64,000 bases of DNA from Pseudomonas matsuisoli (GTDB lineage Bacteria; Pseudomonadota; Gammaproteobacteria; Pseudomonadales; Pseudomonadaceae), in NCBI RefSeq assembly GCF_014647635.1, contig NZ_BMPO01000004.1:458968-522967 (forward strand), read 5' to 3'. Both the position numbers and the translations under genes were made by a program. Under the pieces are notes generated by a model. That model did not search any database. It was not told the origin of the DNA and saw only the letters and a program-made list of their open reading frames with translations. Numbering within the stretch: the first letter of the stretch is position 1; the number at the start of each line of letters is the position of its first letter. Shown in pieces: positions 19,173-27,441 of the stretch.

Positions 19173-20051
19173 TCAATGGCTGAGGGAGGGTTCCTCCAGG
19201 CCGCGTACGCCGGGGCGTAGCGCGAATACGCCGCCTGCCAGTGGCTGGTCCGAGACGTCGCCTGCCGGGCGAATGGACGTGACGAACAACGTGTCCAGGT
19301 GGGCGCCGCCAAAGGCGCACATGGCGGGTTTCTTCACCGGTACTTCGAGGGAGCGGTCCAGTTTGCCGGCTGGGGTGAAGCGGTGGATCAAACCGGCATC
19401 ATTGCCGCAGATCCAATAGCACCCATCCTCGTCGATTGCTGCGCCGTCGGGACGGCCGGGGTAGGCGTTCATGTCAACGAACAGGCGCCGCTGGTGGGGC
19501 GTGCCGTGTTGGACGTCATAGTCGAACGCCCAGATCTTGCGAACGCTGGGGTGTGAATCGGACAGGTACATGGTCTTGCCGTCCGGGCTGAAGGCGAGGC
19601 CGTTGGGGACGATGAAACCATCGAGGTTGACTGATAGCTTGGCGTCTCTCGGGCGGTAGCGGTACAACGCGCCGACCCGATGGCCCGCACTCATGTCGGT
19701 GTGCATCGTGCCCGCCCAGAAGCGGCCCTGCCGGTCGCAGCGACCATCGTTGAAGCGCATTCCAGGGCGGGCGTGTTCGACGTCCACGAGCCGTGTTTCC
19801 GCAAGGTGCCCATCCTTACCGGCCTTGAGCTGAAACATCCCACTTTCCATGGCGGCGATCCAGCCACCGTCTGGGTGGCGGGCGATGCAGGCGAGCATCT
19901 CGCTCGCCTGCCAGGTTGTGTGTGTCGAGGTGTCCCAGCGATGCAGGCGACCCGCCGGTATGTCTACCCAGTAAAGCGCTTGCTCGCTGGCCGACCAGAC
20001 CGGGCTTTCACCGGTCGCGTTGCGGGCGTCGAGGATCAATTCTGCGTGCAT
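19173..20051 (-). CDS. SMP-30/gluconolactonase-family aldarolactone hydrolase
   Basis: Six-bladed propeller lactonase of 292 residues. Metal-site residues of the SMP-30 family are E15 (GESPVW), N101 (RFNDGRCD), N150 (VPNGLAFSPDG) and D202 (RPDGAAID). Between udh and dctP in one operon, it most likely opens the galactaro- or glucaro-lactone produced by Udh to give the free aldarate, as related proteins in other Pseudomonas and Agrobacterium uronate clusters do. Isomerase activity on the lactone is an alternative. It is 43 nt after udh and 52 nt before dctP. Confidence 0.88.
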   Translation of the reverse strand: MHAELILDARNATGESPVWSASEQALYWVDIPAGRLHRWDTSTHTTWQASEMLACIARHPDGGWIAAMESGMFQLKAGKDGHLAETRLVDVEHARPGMRFNDGRCDRQGRFWAGTMHTDMSAGHRVGALYRYRPRDAKLSVNLDGFIVPNGLAFSPDGKTMYLSDSHPSVRKIWAFDYDVQHGTPHQRRLFVDMNAYPGRPDGAAIDEDGCYWICGNDAGLIHRFTPAGKLDRSLEVPVKKPAMCAFGGAHLDTLFVTSIRPAGDVSDQPLAGGVFALRPGVRGLEEPSLSH

Positions 20052-20094
20052 GCAAACGTCCTGGAGGTGCGTTCAGTAGCGCGTACGCTGCCGA

Positions 20095-20916
20095 TCAACG
20101 TTCGAAAGGCCCTTGGGCGGTAAACGCCCCTCCCTGATAGATCCTGTTGGGATCATCCGCCGCCGGCTCCGGCTGGGCTTCAACGTTCTCGCGAAAAGGC
20201 CGGGAACTGTCCTGCGGTGTGAAACCCAGGGACTGAGCCAGGTGATTGTCCCACCAGACGCCGTCGTTATCCGACATCCCATAGACAACCGTATGGCCGA
20301 CGTTTGGCGCGGTGAGTGCGCAACGGAGAAGTTCGGTCAGGTCCCGGTAGCTTAGCCAGGTGTGCATCATCCGGCGGTTCTGCGGTTCCGGGAAGGACGA
20401 GCCAATACGGATGCTGACGGTCTCAATCCCGTAGCGGTCGAAATAGAAACTGGCGAGATCCTCACCGTAGGATTTGGACAATCCGTAATAGCCATCGGGA
20501 CGACGCGGCGCGTTGGCATCGATCGTTTCGGTTTGCTTGTAGAAACCGATGACGTGGTTAGAGCTGGCGAATACGACACGCTTCACCCCATGGCGGCGCG
20601 CGGCTTCGTAGATATGGTAGGTGCCGCAGATGTTCGGCCCGAGGATGTCTTCGAACGAATGCTCGGTGGACACGCCGCCGAAATGCAGGACCGCATCGCA
20701 GCCTTCGACCAGCCGGTCGACCGCTTGCTTATCGGCCAGATCACAGATAACGACTTCTTCGTGCGGCCCTTTCGCCGGGGCCATGTCGGCGATGTCGGAA
20801 AGGCGCAGGATCCGAGTGAAGGGGCGCAAGCGCTCACGCAACACCTTGCCCAAGCCTCCGGCGGCCCCTGTCAGCAGAAGACGCTCGAATACGACGCCGT
20901 CATTGCTATCCGTCAT
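20095..20916 (-). CDS. udh: Uronate dehydrogenase
   Basis: NAD-dependent oxidation of D-glucuronate or D-galacturonate to the aldarolactone (EC 1.1.1.203), the entry step of the oxidative uronate pathway. 273 residues, short extended-SDR fold: TGAAGGLG nucleotide loop (16-23), FASSNHVIGFY with the serine region (116-126), catalytic YGLSK (144-148) and the substrate segment SIRIGSSFPEPQNRRMMHTW. First gene of the operon udh-lactonase-dctPQM. GAGGG precedes the ATG. A TTGACA promoter and a 14-bp palindrome lie upstream. Confidence 0.94.
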   Translation of the reverse strand: MTDSNDGVVFERLLLTGAAGGLGKVLRERLRPFTRILRLSDIADMAPAKGPHEEVVICDLADKQAVDRLVEGCDAVLHFGGVSTEHSFEDILGPNICGTYHIYEAARRHGVKRVVFASSNHVIGFYKQTETIDANAPRRPDGYYGLSKSYGEDLASFYFDRYGIETVSIRIGSSFPEPQNRRMMHTWLSYRDLTELLRCALTAPNVGHTVVYGMSDNDGVWWDNHLAQSLGFTPQDSSRPFRENVEAQPEPAADDPNRIYQGGAFTAQGPFER

Positions 20917-20931
20917 GGCGAAACCCTCGAC

Positions 20932-20942
20932 TTATTGTTGTT
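20932..20942 (-). promoter_or_regulatory. CA motif (Hfq/Crc target) in udh leader
   Basis: The minus-strand leader reads AACAACAATAAGTCGAGGG, with AACAACAA fitting AAnAAnAA just before the GAGGG ribosome site and 16-26 nt before the udh ATG. Confidence 0.5.
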
Positions 20943-20947
20943 ATCTG

Positions 20948-20998
20948 TCGTCATATGACGAGCGAAAGATAGTGTGGCGTCAGGCTCTGACCTGTCAA
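20948..20998 (-). promoter_or_regulatory. udh promoter with operator-like palindrome
   Basis: On the minus strand TTGACA (20993-20998) is followed after 18 nt by CACTAT (20969-20974), a plausible sigma-70 promoter. A perfect 14-bp palindrome TCGTCATATGACGA (20948-20961) lies just beyond the -10, about at the transcription start, where a bound repressor would block initiation. It is related to the elements before kdgD and the FCD gene. Confidence 0.5.
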
Positions 20999-21121
20999 CA
21001 AGGATCAGGGCCTTCGACATCCATCGCAGCTAAGTGGCTATAAAATTCGAAAGGCGCGACTGTCGCGATACGACTATGGTCGTAATCAGGCGAAAGGTAT
21101 TTGTTTCCGCCAAAAAGGGGT

Positions 21122-21151
21122 TTGCGTGCAGTTGTACGATGACGTATAACT
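21122..21151 (+). promoter_or_regulatory. kdgD promoter with inverted-repeat operator
   Basis: TTGCGT (21122-21127), 17 nt, TATAAC (21145-21150) forms a sigma-70 promoter. An inverted repeat AGTTGTAC-N6-GTATAACT (21130-21151, one mismatch between arms) covers the spacer and the -10 box. This is the layout of a repressor operator; the FCD regulator is the best candidate. Confidence 0.5.
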
Positions 21152-21192
21152 GTCGCCACGTTCACTCACCAGCAAAAAAAGGTCTTCGCACA

Positions 21193-22104
21193 ATGAGCCC
21201 ACAAGAACTGAAGTCCATCCTGTCTTCCGGCCTACTGTCTTTCCCAATCACCGACTTTGACCAAAATGGTGATTTCCGCGCCGACACCTATGCCCGTCGC
21301 CTGGATTGGTTGGCGCCGTATGGTGCCAGTGCGCTGTTCGCCGCAGGCGGCACGGGTGAGTACTTCTCGCTGGAGCAGAAAGAGTTCTCCGACATCATCC
21401 GCGTCGCGGTCAACACCTGCAAAGGGCAAGTGCCGATTCTCGCCGGCGCCGGTGGCCCGACCCGTACCGCAATTGCTTTCGCTCAAGAGGCTGAGCGCCA
21501 AGGCGCAGCCGGTATCCTGTTGCTGCCACATTACTTGACCGAAACCTGCCAGGAAGGCTTGATCGCCCACGTCGAGGCGGTATGTAAGTCCGTCAAGTTC
21601 GGTGTCGTCGTTTACAACCGTAACGTTTGCAAGCTGACGCCCGAGAGCCTTGAAATCCTCGCCGAGCGTTGCCCGAACCTGATCGGCTTCAAGGACGGTG
21701 TCGGTGACATCGAGCCGATGGTCGCCATCCGTCGTCGCCTGGGTGACCGCTTCACGTACCTGGGTGGCCTGCCAACGGCTGAAGTCTATGCAGCGGCATA
21801 CAAGGCTATGGGCGTCCCTGTCTATTCGTCCGCTGTGTTCAACTTCATTCCGAAGACCGCGATCGACTTCTACAACGCTATCGCGAAAGACGACCATGAA
21901 ACCGTTGGCCGTCTGATCGACGATTTCTTCCTGCCGTACCTCGACATCCGTAACCGCCGTGGCGGCTACGCGGTGAGCATCGTGAAGGCGGGCGCCAAGA
22001 TCGCTGGCTACGACGCGGGCCCTGTCCGCGCGCCGTTGGCCGACCTGACCGGCGAAGAAGTCGAAATGCTTGCCGCGCTGATGAAGAAGCTCGGCCCGCA
22101 GTAA
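21193..22104 (+). CDS. kdgD: 5-dehydro-4-deoxyglucarate dehydratase
   Basis: Converts 5-keto-4-deoxyglucarate to 2-ketoglutarate semialdehyde with loss of water and CO2 (EC 4.2.1.41). 303 residues of the DapA/NAL class-I fold: [11 protein letters not shown] (50-60), Y141 in VVYNRNVCK, and the Schiff-base K167 in [10 protein letters not shown]. The start [22 protein letters not shown] matches known KdgD proteins; the frame opens 53 codons earlier without family support. Divergent from udh, it completes the last-but-one step of aldarate breakdown. Confidence 0.95.
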   Translation: MSPQELKSILSSGLLSFPITDFDQNGDFRADTYARRLDWLAPYGASALFAAGGTGEYFSLEQKEFSDIIRVAVNTCKGQVPILAGAGGPTRTAIAFAQEAERQGAAGILLLPHYLTETCQEGLIAHVEAVCKSVKFGVVVYNRNVCKLTPESLEILAERCPNLIGFKDGVGDIEPMVAIRRRLGDRFTYLGGLPTAEVYAAAYKAMGVPVYSSAVFNFIPKTAIDFYNAIAKDDHETVGRLIDDFFLPYLDIRNRRGGYAVSIVKAGAKIAGYDAGPVRAPLADLTGEEVEMLAALMKKLGPQ

Positions 22105-22126
22105 GCGCTAGGTCGTAACGATGATG

Positions 22127-22155
22127 AAAGGCCGGGATAAACCCCGGCCTTTTTT
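22127..22155 (+). terminator. Terminator of kdgD
   Basis: AAGGCCGGG, a short loop, CCCGGCCTT then TTTT; 23 nt after the kdgD stop. Confidence 0.9.
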
Positions 22156-22232
22156 GTGGGTGACGATGTGGCGTAGGGGCTGTTGGCCTAAGAATGCAGT
22201 TGTTACCCAAACCGCGGTGTTGAGCATTCGAA

Positions 22233-22362
22233 CGCATTCGCGGGCAAGCGGATCGCCGCCCGGCCCGCTCCTACAGGGTACCGAGTATCGTCAGTATCCC
22301 GCGTTAGCTCACACGGCTTTTTGTAGGGGCGGGCCGGGCCGCGCTCGGCTTGCCCGCGAATG
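22233..22362. repeat. Large REP-type inverted repeat
   Basis: GCATTCGCGGGCAAGCGGATCG...GGCCCGCTCCTAC is matched about 55 nt further on by GTAGGGGCGGGCCGGGCC...CTTGCCCGCGAATGC. It fills most of the 360-nt gap between kdgD and the LacI gene. No other gene was seen there. Confidence 0.75.
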
Positions 22363-22465
22363 CGGCCTCATGGCCACCACACTGGCCGTGGCTGCCTACG
22401 CCTACACAAAATCGGCACACCCGTTAAGATGTGGGCCTTCTCTCTGAACGGCGCAGCTGTTGGCC

Positions 22466-23512
22466 ATGGCAAAACGACCTAGCAAGGAATTGTCCTCGCC
22501 CTGTTTGCCAGGGGGCCACGCAGCACCGACCTTGATCGACGTAGCCAAGCTCGCGGGCGTTTCGCCTATCACCGTCTCGCGTGCCCTCAATCGGCCCGAG
22601 ATTGTTAGCGACGCGGCGCGCGCGAAGGTACTCGAAGCGGTCAAGGCGACCGGCTATGTACCAAACATGCTGGCGGGTGGTCTTGCCTCGAACCGAAGCC
22701 GCCTAATCGCGATCTTCGTTCCAACCATCGCGCACTCGATCTTTGCCGATACCGTACAAGCACTGATGGATCGCCTAGCATCGGCCGGGTATCAGACGAT
22801 GATCGGTTTGACCGGCTATTCTGCCGAGCAGGAGGAACGCCTGCTCGGCGCGGTACTCGGCCGGCGTCCGGACGGTATCGTGCTGACCGGTACGCTGCAC
22901 ACGGAAGAGAGTCGCCAGCGTCTGGTCCAGGCGGGGATTCCGGTGGTGGAGTCCTGGGACCTTGGAGGCGAGCCGATCGACATGCAGGTCGGCTTTTCCC
23001 ATGAGGCCGTAGGTCGATCCGTCGCCAATCACCTGCATGATCGTGGATACCAGAACATAGGCGTTGTGTCGGTCGATGACGCGCGAGCATTGAAGCGCGC
23101 CCGTGCGGTGATTGATCAGCTTCATGCAAAGGGCATCGAAAACGTGCCATTCGAGACGCTAAAAGCACCGGCAACGTTGTTGAGTGGTCGAGAAGGGCTT
23201 CGTCAAATGCTGGCGCGGGACGAATGCCCAGATGCGATCGTTTGCAGTTCGGATACCGTCGCGCAAGGGGTATTGGCCGAAGCGGCTAGTCGGCAAATTC
23301 CGGTGCCTGCTTCGCTGGCGATCATTGGTTTCGGTGACTTGTCCTCCGCAGCGCATGTCCATCCGCCGCTCTCTACGGTCAGCGTCGACGGCGTCCGGAT
23401 CGGGACGCGGGTCGCCGAAGCGCTGCTGCAACGTCTTCGAGACGAAGCGCCCGTCGCATCGCCGGTCAGCGTGGACACGGGTTTTCGGATCATCGATCGC
23501 GAGACCACCTGA
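22466..23512 (+). CDS. LacI-family regulator (GntR/PtxS type)
   Basis: A 348-residue repressor. The LacI helix-turn-helix and hinge are at about 20-75 (TLIDVAKLAGVSPITVSRALNRPEIVS, GYVPNMLAGGLAS), followed by a periplasmic-binding-protein-like effector domain with FVPTIAHSIFADTVQAL and CSSDTVAQGVL. ATG 22466 chosen; TTG 22460 gives two more residues. It precedes the MFS-garD pair in the same direction, and two identical 14-bp palindromes of LacI type lie in between. The inducer is probably an aldarate or a pathway intermediate. Confidence 0.9.
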   Translation: MAKRPSKELSSPCLPGGHAAPTLIDVAKLAGVSPITVSRALNRPEIVSDAARAKVLEAVKATGYVPNMLAGGLASNRSRLIAIFVPTIAHSIFADTVQALMDRLASAGYQTMIGLTGYSAEQEERLLGAVLGRRPDGIVLTGTLHTEESRQRLVQAGIPVVESWDLGGEPIDMQVGFSHEAVGRSVANHLHDRGYQNIGVVSVDDARALKRARAVIDQLHAKGIENVPFETLKAPATLLSGREGLRQMLARDECPDAIVCSSDTVAQGVLAEAASRQIPVPASLAIIGFGDLSSAAHVHPPLSTVSVDGVRIGTRVAEALLQRLRDEAPVASPVSVDTGFRIIDRETT

Positions 23513-23542
23513 CGAATGTCGTGTTTTCAGACATCGTACCTC

Positions 23543-23570
23543 TTGAATGATTGCGCAATCAGCGTAAAGT
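23543..23570 (+). promoter_or_regulatory. MFS-garD promoter with LacI-type operator O1
   Basis: TTGAAT (23543-23548), 16 nt, TAAAGT (23565-23570). The perfect palindrome TGATTGCGCAATCA (23548-23561) with a central CG, typical of LacI-family operators, occupies the spacer, so a bound repressor would exclude RNA polymerase. Confidence 0.6.
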
Positions 23571-23613
23571 AAGGGCGTCGACCTCTAATGCACGGCGCGC
23601 TCTGGCCTGCGCT

Positions 23614-23627
23614 TGATTGCGCAATCA
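23614..23627 (+). promoter_or_regulatory. LacI-type operator O2
   Basis: A second exact copy of TGATTGCGCAATCA, 66 bp downstream of the first (start to start). TTGATT-N17-TATGCG around it (23613-23641) could be a second promoter. Two identical sites at this spacing suggest cooperative binding or looping. From here to the MFS start about 245 nt hold no convincing gene. Confidence 0.6.
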
Positions 23628-23846
23628 TCTGCTTCTATGCGCGCCGATGCGAACACCATAAAAAGGACAACAATGTGAATAGCCGATCCGTACCCGCAGT
23701 GATAGCTCGCCCTTCATTGATCCTTTCCAGCTCGCAACGCGCAGGCGCGCTGAGCCGGCATAACGGCGCCTCCCCAGGCTAATCATTCCCAACAGCAAGC
23801 TCTGGTCCGTACGTTCCGTCCACGTGCGGCAGCCCCGTTCATCCAC

Positions 23847-23854
23847 AAAAACAA
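23847..23854 (+). promoter_or_regulatory. CA motif (Hfq/Crc target) before MFS gene
   Basis: AAAAACAA (fits AAnAAnAA) lies 19 nt before the MFS start codon and just upstream of its ribosome site AAGGTGAAAGG. Confidence 0.4.
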
Positions 23855-23872
23855 GTTTCAAGGTGAAAGGTT

Positions 23873-25231
23873 ATGAATGACGTACGGCAGACTCGCGTCC
23901 GCTATTTGATATTGCTGATGTTGTTTCTCGTCACAACGATCAACTATGCCGACCGCGCAACGATCTCCATCGCCGGTTCGAGCATGCAGAAGGACTTGGG
24001 CATCGATGCGGTAACGCTCGGCTATATCTTCTCCGCGTTCGGCTGGGCGTATGTACTCGGCCAAATTCCGGGTGGCTGGCTGCTCGACCGCTTCGGCTCG
24101 AAGCGGGTGTATGCCGGTGGCATTTTCATTTGGTCCTTCTTCACGTTGCTGCAAGGCTTCGTCGGCATGATGCCGATGGCGTGGGCAGTCGTGACGCTGT
24201 TCGTCCTGCGCTTCTGTGTCGGGTTCGCCGAAGCACCGTCCTTCCCAGGTAACGCGCGTATCGTGGCGGCGTGGTTCCCCACTGCGGAGCGGGGTACGGC
24301 TTCGGCCATCTTCAATTCGGCGCAGTACTTCGCAACCGCGTTGTTCGCACCCTTCATGGGCTGGCTGGTATTCACTTACGGCTGGGAGCACGTGTTCGTG
24401 GTGATGGGTGTGCTCGGTATCGTCTTCGCCGGTATCTGGATGAAAACGATCTATAACCCGAAGGATCACCCAAAGGCCAATGCTGCCGAAGTCGCCCACA
24501 TCGAAGCGAATGGGGGACTGGTCGATATGGATCAATCCAACCAAGGCAACAATGGCCCGAAGTGGCACTATATCGGGCAGTTACTGAAAAACCGCATGAT
24601 GGTCGGCATCTACCTTGGCCAGTACTGCATCAATGCGATCACCTACTTCTTCCTGACCTGGTTCCCGGTGTATCTGGTGCAAGAGCGCGGCATGACGATC
24701 CTGAAAGCCGGCATCATCGCGTCGCTCCCTGCAATCATGGGCTTCGTCGGTGGCGTGCTGGGCGGCATCATTTCCGACTGGCTGCTGCGCCGCGGCAACA
24801 GCCTGACGCTCTCGCGCAAGCTCCCCATCGTCTGCGGTCTTTTGTTGTCGACGACAATGGTGTTCTGTAACTACGTCGACGCTGAGTGGATGGTCGTAGG
24901 CTTCATGACCCTTGCCTTCTTCGGCAAAGGCCTGGGCGCCTTGGGCTGGGCCGTAATGTCCGATGCGTCACCGAAGCAAATCGCCGGCTTGTCGGGTGGA
25001 CTGTTCAATACATTCGGCAACATTGCATCCATCACCACACCGATCATTATCGGGTACATCATCAGTGCAACCGGCTCGTTCCGTTGGGCGCTGGTTTACG
25101 TCGGTGCGAACGCATTGGTCGCGGTGTTCAGCTACCTGTTCATCGTTGGCAAGATCCAACGCGTCGAATTGCGCGATGAAAGTGGCAACAAGATTTCCGA
25201 GCAATCGTCGGCATCGCCCGTATCAGCTTGA
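23873..25231 (+). CDS. MFS aldarate (glucarate/galactarate) transporter, GudP/GarP type
   Basis: Anion:cation symporter-family MFS protein of 452 residues with 12 membrane segments. Family strings are TTINYADRATISIAGSSMQKDLG (23-45), GWAYVLGQIPGGWLLDRFGSKRVY and RFCVGFAEAPSFPGNARIVAAWFP. These closely resemble GudP/GarP, the D-glucarate/galactarate proton symporters of enterobacteria. Upstream of garD in one transcription unit (31 nt apart), it should bring in the GarD substrate. Which aldarate it prefers cannot be told. Confidence 0.92.
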   Translation: MNDVRQTRVRYLILLMLFLVTTINYADRATISIAGSSMQKDLGIDAVTLGYIFSAFGWAYVLGQIPGGWLLDRFGSKRVYAGGIFIWSFFTLLQGFVGMMPMAWAVVTLFVLRFCVGFAEAPSFPGNARIVAAWFPTAERGTASAIFNSAQYFATALFAPFMGWLVFTYGWEHVFVVMGVLGIVFAGIWMKTIYNPKDHPKANAAEVAHIEANGGLVDMDQSNQGNNGPKWHYIGQLLKNRMMVGIYLGQYCINAITYFFLTWFPVYLVQERGMTILKAGIIASLPAIMGFVGGVLGGIISDWLLRRGNSLTLSRKLPIVCGLLLSTTMVFCNYVDAEWMVVGFMTLAFFGKGLGALGWAVMSDASPKQIAGLSGGLFNTFGNIASITTPIIIGYIISATGSFRWALVYVGANALVAVFSYLFIVGKIQRVELRDESGNKISEQSSASPVSA

Positions 25232-25242
25232 AACCATCACAT

Positions 25243-25250
25243 AACAAGAA
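25243..25250 (+). promoter_or_regulatory. CA motif (Hfq/Crc target) before garD
   Basis: AACAAGAA (AAnAAnAA) touches the AAAGGA ribosome site, 12 nt before the garD ATG. Binding of Hfq/Crc here would directly block ribosome loading. Confidence 0.5.
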
Positions 25251-25262
25251 AGGATTAGCCTC

Positions 25263-26819
25263 ATGCAGTTGATCGAACATCAGGATTCACCCCGCTACAT
25301 CCACCTGCATCCAGACGACAACGTCGCGATCGTCATCAACGAGCAGGGGGTGGCTGCGGGCGGCCAGTTCCCGGATGGGCTGGTCACTGTCGAGGCAATC
25401 CCGCAAAGCCACAAGGTTTCGCTGGTGGATATCCCCGAAGGTGGCGCCGTGCTGCGTTACGGCACGGTCATCGGTTATGCGCTCAAGCGCATTCCGCAGG
25501 GCACCTGGGTCACCGAGCAATTGATCAACATTCCTGAAGCGCCGCTGTTGGATGGCTTGCCCATGGCCACGCTGAAAACGCCCGTGGCGGAGCCCCTCGA
25601 GGGCTACACGTTCGAAGGATTTCGTAATCCGGACGGCACGGTGGGCACGCGCAATATCCTCGGTGTGACCACGACGGTGCAGTGTGTGACCGGGGTGCTC
25701 GAACATTGTGTCGAGCGCGTGCGTAAAGAACTGCTGCCGAAGTACCCGAATGTCGACGATGTGGTGGCGCTCACGCACAGCTATGGCTGCGGCGTCGCCA
25801 TCAATGCGCCCGACGCCGTGGTGCCCATTCGTACCTTGTACAACATCAGTCGGAACCCCAACCTGGGCGGCCAAGCCCTGGTGATTAGCTTGGGCTGCGA
25901 GAAGCTGCAGGCCACGCAGCTGATGGACGGCGACTCGCTCACCAATGGCATGGACGAAGAGGATTGGCTGTTCCGCCTGCAAGACTCCAGTGCCGGTTTC
26001 GCCGGGATGGTCGAGCAAATCATGGAAATGATCGAAGTGCGCCTGAAGGTCCTGAATGAGCGGCGGCGGGAAACCTGTCCGGCCTCGGAGCTCGTCGTCG
26101 GGATGCAGTGCGGCGGGAGCGATGCGTTTTCCGGCGTCACCGCCAACCCGGCGCTCGGGGTTGCGTCCGACTTGCTGGTGCGCGCGGGGGCGACGGTGAT
26201 GTTTTCCGAAAACACCGAAGTGCGGGACGGTATCCATCTCTTGACGCCACGTGCGGCCAACACCGAGGTCGCAGAAGCATTGGTGCGGGAAATGGATTGG
26301 TACGACCGCTACCTTGAACGTGGCATGGCCGATCGCAGCGCCAATACCACGCCGGGCAACAAGAAGGGCGGGCTGAACAATATCGTTGAAAAAGCCATGG
26401 GCTCGATCGCCAAATCGGGGTCCAGTCCGATTGCAGGCGTGGTCGCTCCAGGCGAACGCGTGCGTGGCAAAGGCTTGTACTACTGCGCCACCCCGGCCAG
26501 CGATTTCATCTGCGGGACGCTTCAGCTTGCAGCTGGGATGAACCTGCACATCTTCACCACTGGTCGGGGTACGCCGTATGGACTGGCGATGGTTCCCGTG
26601 ATCAAGGTCGCGACACGTACTCAGTTGGCCGAGCGCTGGCCGGACTTGATCGATGTCGATGCTGGACGCGTGACATCAGGGCGTCTTTCGCTGGAAGAGC
26701 TGGGATGGGAGATATTCCAGCTGTACCTCGATGTGGCGAGCGGCAAGAAGCAAACCTGGGCCGAGAAACATCGGCTGCACAACGACCTGGTGCTGTTCAA
26801 TCCGGCGCCCGTGACGTAA
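25263..26819 (+). CDS. garD: Galactarate dehydratase
   Basis: UxaA-family enzyme of 518 residues (EC 4.2.1.42) forming 5-keto-4-deoxyglucarate, the KdgD substrate, from galactarate. An N-terminal SAF-type domain (about 10-85, [17 protein letters not shown]) is followed by the catalytic part with [50 protein letters not shown] and the C-terminal [22 protein letters not shown]. Length matches E. coli GarD. The pathway reading supports galactarate, but family members also include altronate dehydratases, which normally lack part of this architecture. Confidence 0.93.
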   Translation: MQLIEHQDSPRYIHLHPDDNVAIVINEQGVAAGGQFPDGLVTVEAIPQSHKVSLVDIPEGGAVLRYGTVIGYALKRIPQGTWVTEQLINIPEAPLLDGLPMATLKTPVAEPLEGYTFEGFRNPDGTVGTRNILGVTTTVQCVTGVLEHCVERVRKELLPKYPNVDDVVALTHSYGCGVAINAPDAVVPIRTLYNISRNPNLGGQALVISLGCEKLQATQLMDGDSLTNGMDEEDWLFRLQDSSAGFAGMVEQIMEMIEVRLKVLNERRRETCPASELVVGMQCGGSDAFSGVTANPALGVASDLLVRAGATVMFSENTEVRDGIHLLTPRAANTEVAEALVREMDWYDRYLERGMADRSANTTPGNKKGGLNNIVEKAMGSIAKSGSSPIAGVVAPGERVRGKGLYYCATPASDFICGTLQLAAGMNLHIFTTGRGTPYGLAMVPVIKVATRTQLAERWPDLIDVDAGRVTSGRLSLEELGWEIFQLYLDVASGKKQTWAEKHRLHNDLVLFNPAPVT

Positions 26820-27441
26820 CAGGCCTCTCAGTTGAAATCGCCTGCAAGCGAGCTTTTTGTAGGAGCTAGCTTGCTGACGATGCTTTTGGAAAGTGTGGCC
26901 CAGCCGGTAGGGTGGATAACTCGCGAAGCGATTATCCACCGATGATTTTTTGGTGTTCACCGCTGCCTGGTGGAAAAGGCTTCGCCGTTTTCCACCCTAC
27001 ATTCTTTTAGGACGTGTGGCCCAGCGGCCCTTATCCTGCCTAGTGCGTTCTGATTGCCGGTCTGCTGCCTGCAATATTGAATTCAGCTTGTGAAAGGGTG
27101 GTGACCTTGCGATCGCATTCGCGACCAAGGTCGCTCCTACACAGACCGTGTTGCGCGTTGGAGTGGCGTCATTCGCGCAGCACGCTTTCGTTCCATTTAA
27201 AGGTGCTGATATTTGAATGGCACGCCGGACGAGCTTTTGTAGGAGCCAACTTGCTGGCGAAGCGCTTGGGCGTCCAGTTCATTTACGTCGATCGCATCCG
27301 GTAAACGCGGGTCTATGCCAAGCCGCGCCGCGCTCGCAGCAGGCGCCGGTTCGATCTCAGCCCGAGGGCCGGTCCACCATGGCCCCCCACGCCCCAGAAC
27401 GTTACACTCGGCGGCCCAGCCGATCGATCGCAGTGCCCGCC
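26820..27441. repeat. 620-nt gap with several REP-type repeats
   Basis: Between garD and ilvA. Units seen: GTAGGAGCTAGCTTGCTGACGATG at 26859; GTAGGGTGGATAACTCGCG-AAGCGATTATCCACC at 26907-26940; GGTGGAAAAGGCTTCGCCG-TTTTCCACCCTAC at 26969-27000; CGACCAAGGTCGCTCCTAC near 27122; TTGTAGGAGCCAACTTGCTGGCG at 27238. The frame of ilvA is open back to 27217, but the sequence there is REP-derived. Three families in one gap mark it as a site that tolerates insertions. Confidence 0.7.

Noticed and set aside
23588..23782. 64-codon frame in the MFS-garD leader
   Set aside because: It runs through operator O2, has no ribosome site and ends without relation to the next gene.
25287..26549. 420-codon antisense frame over garD
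   Set aside because: Shadow of garD; His/Arg-rich, no motifs.
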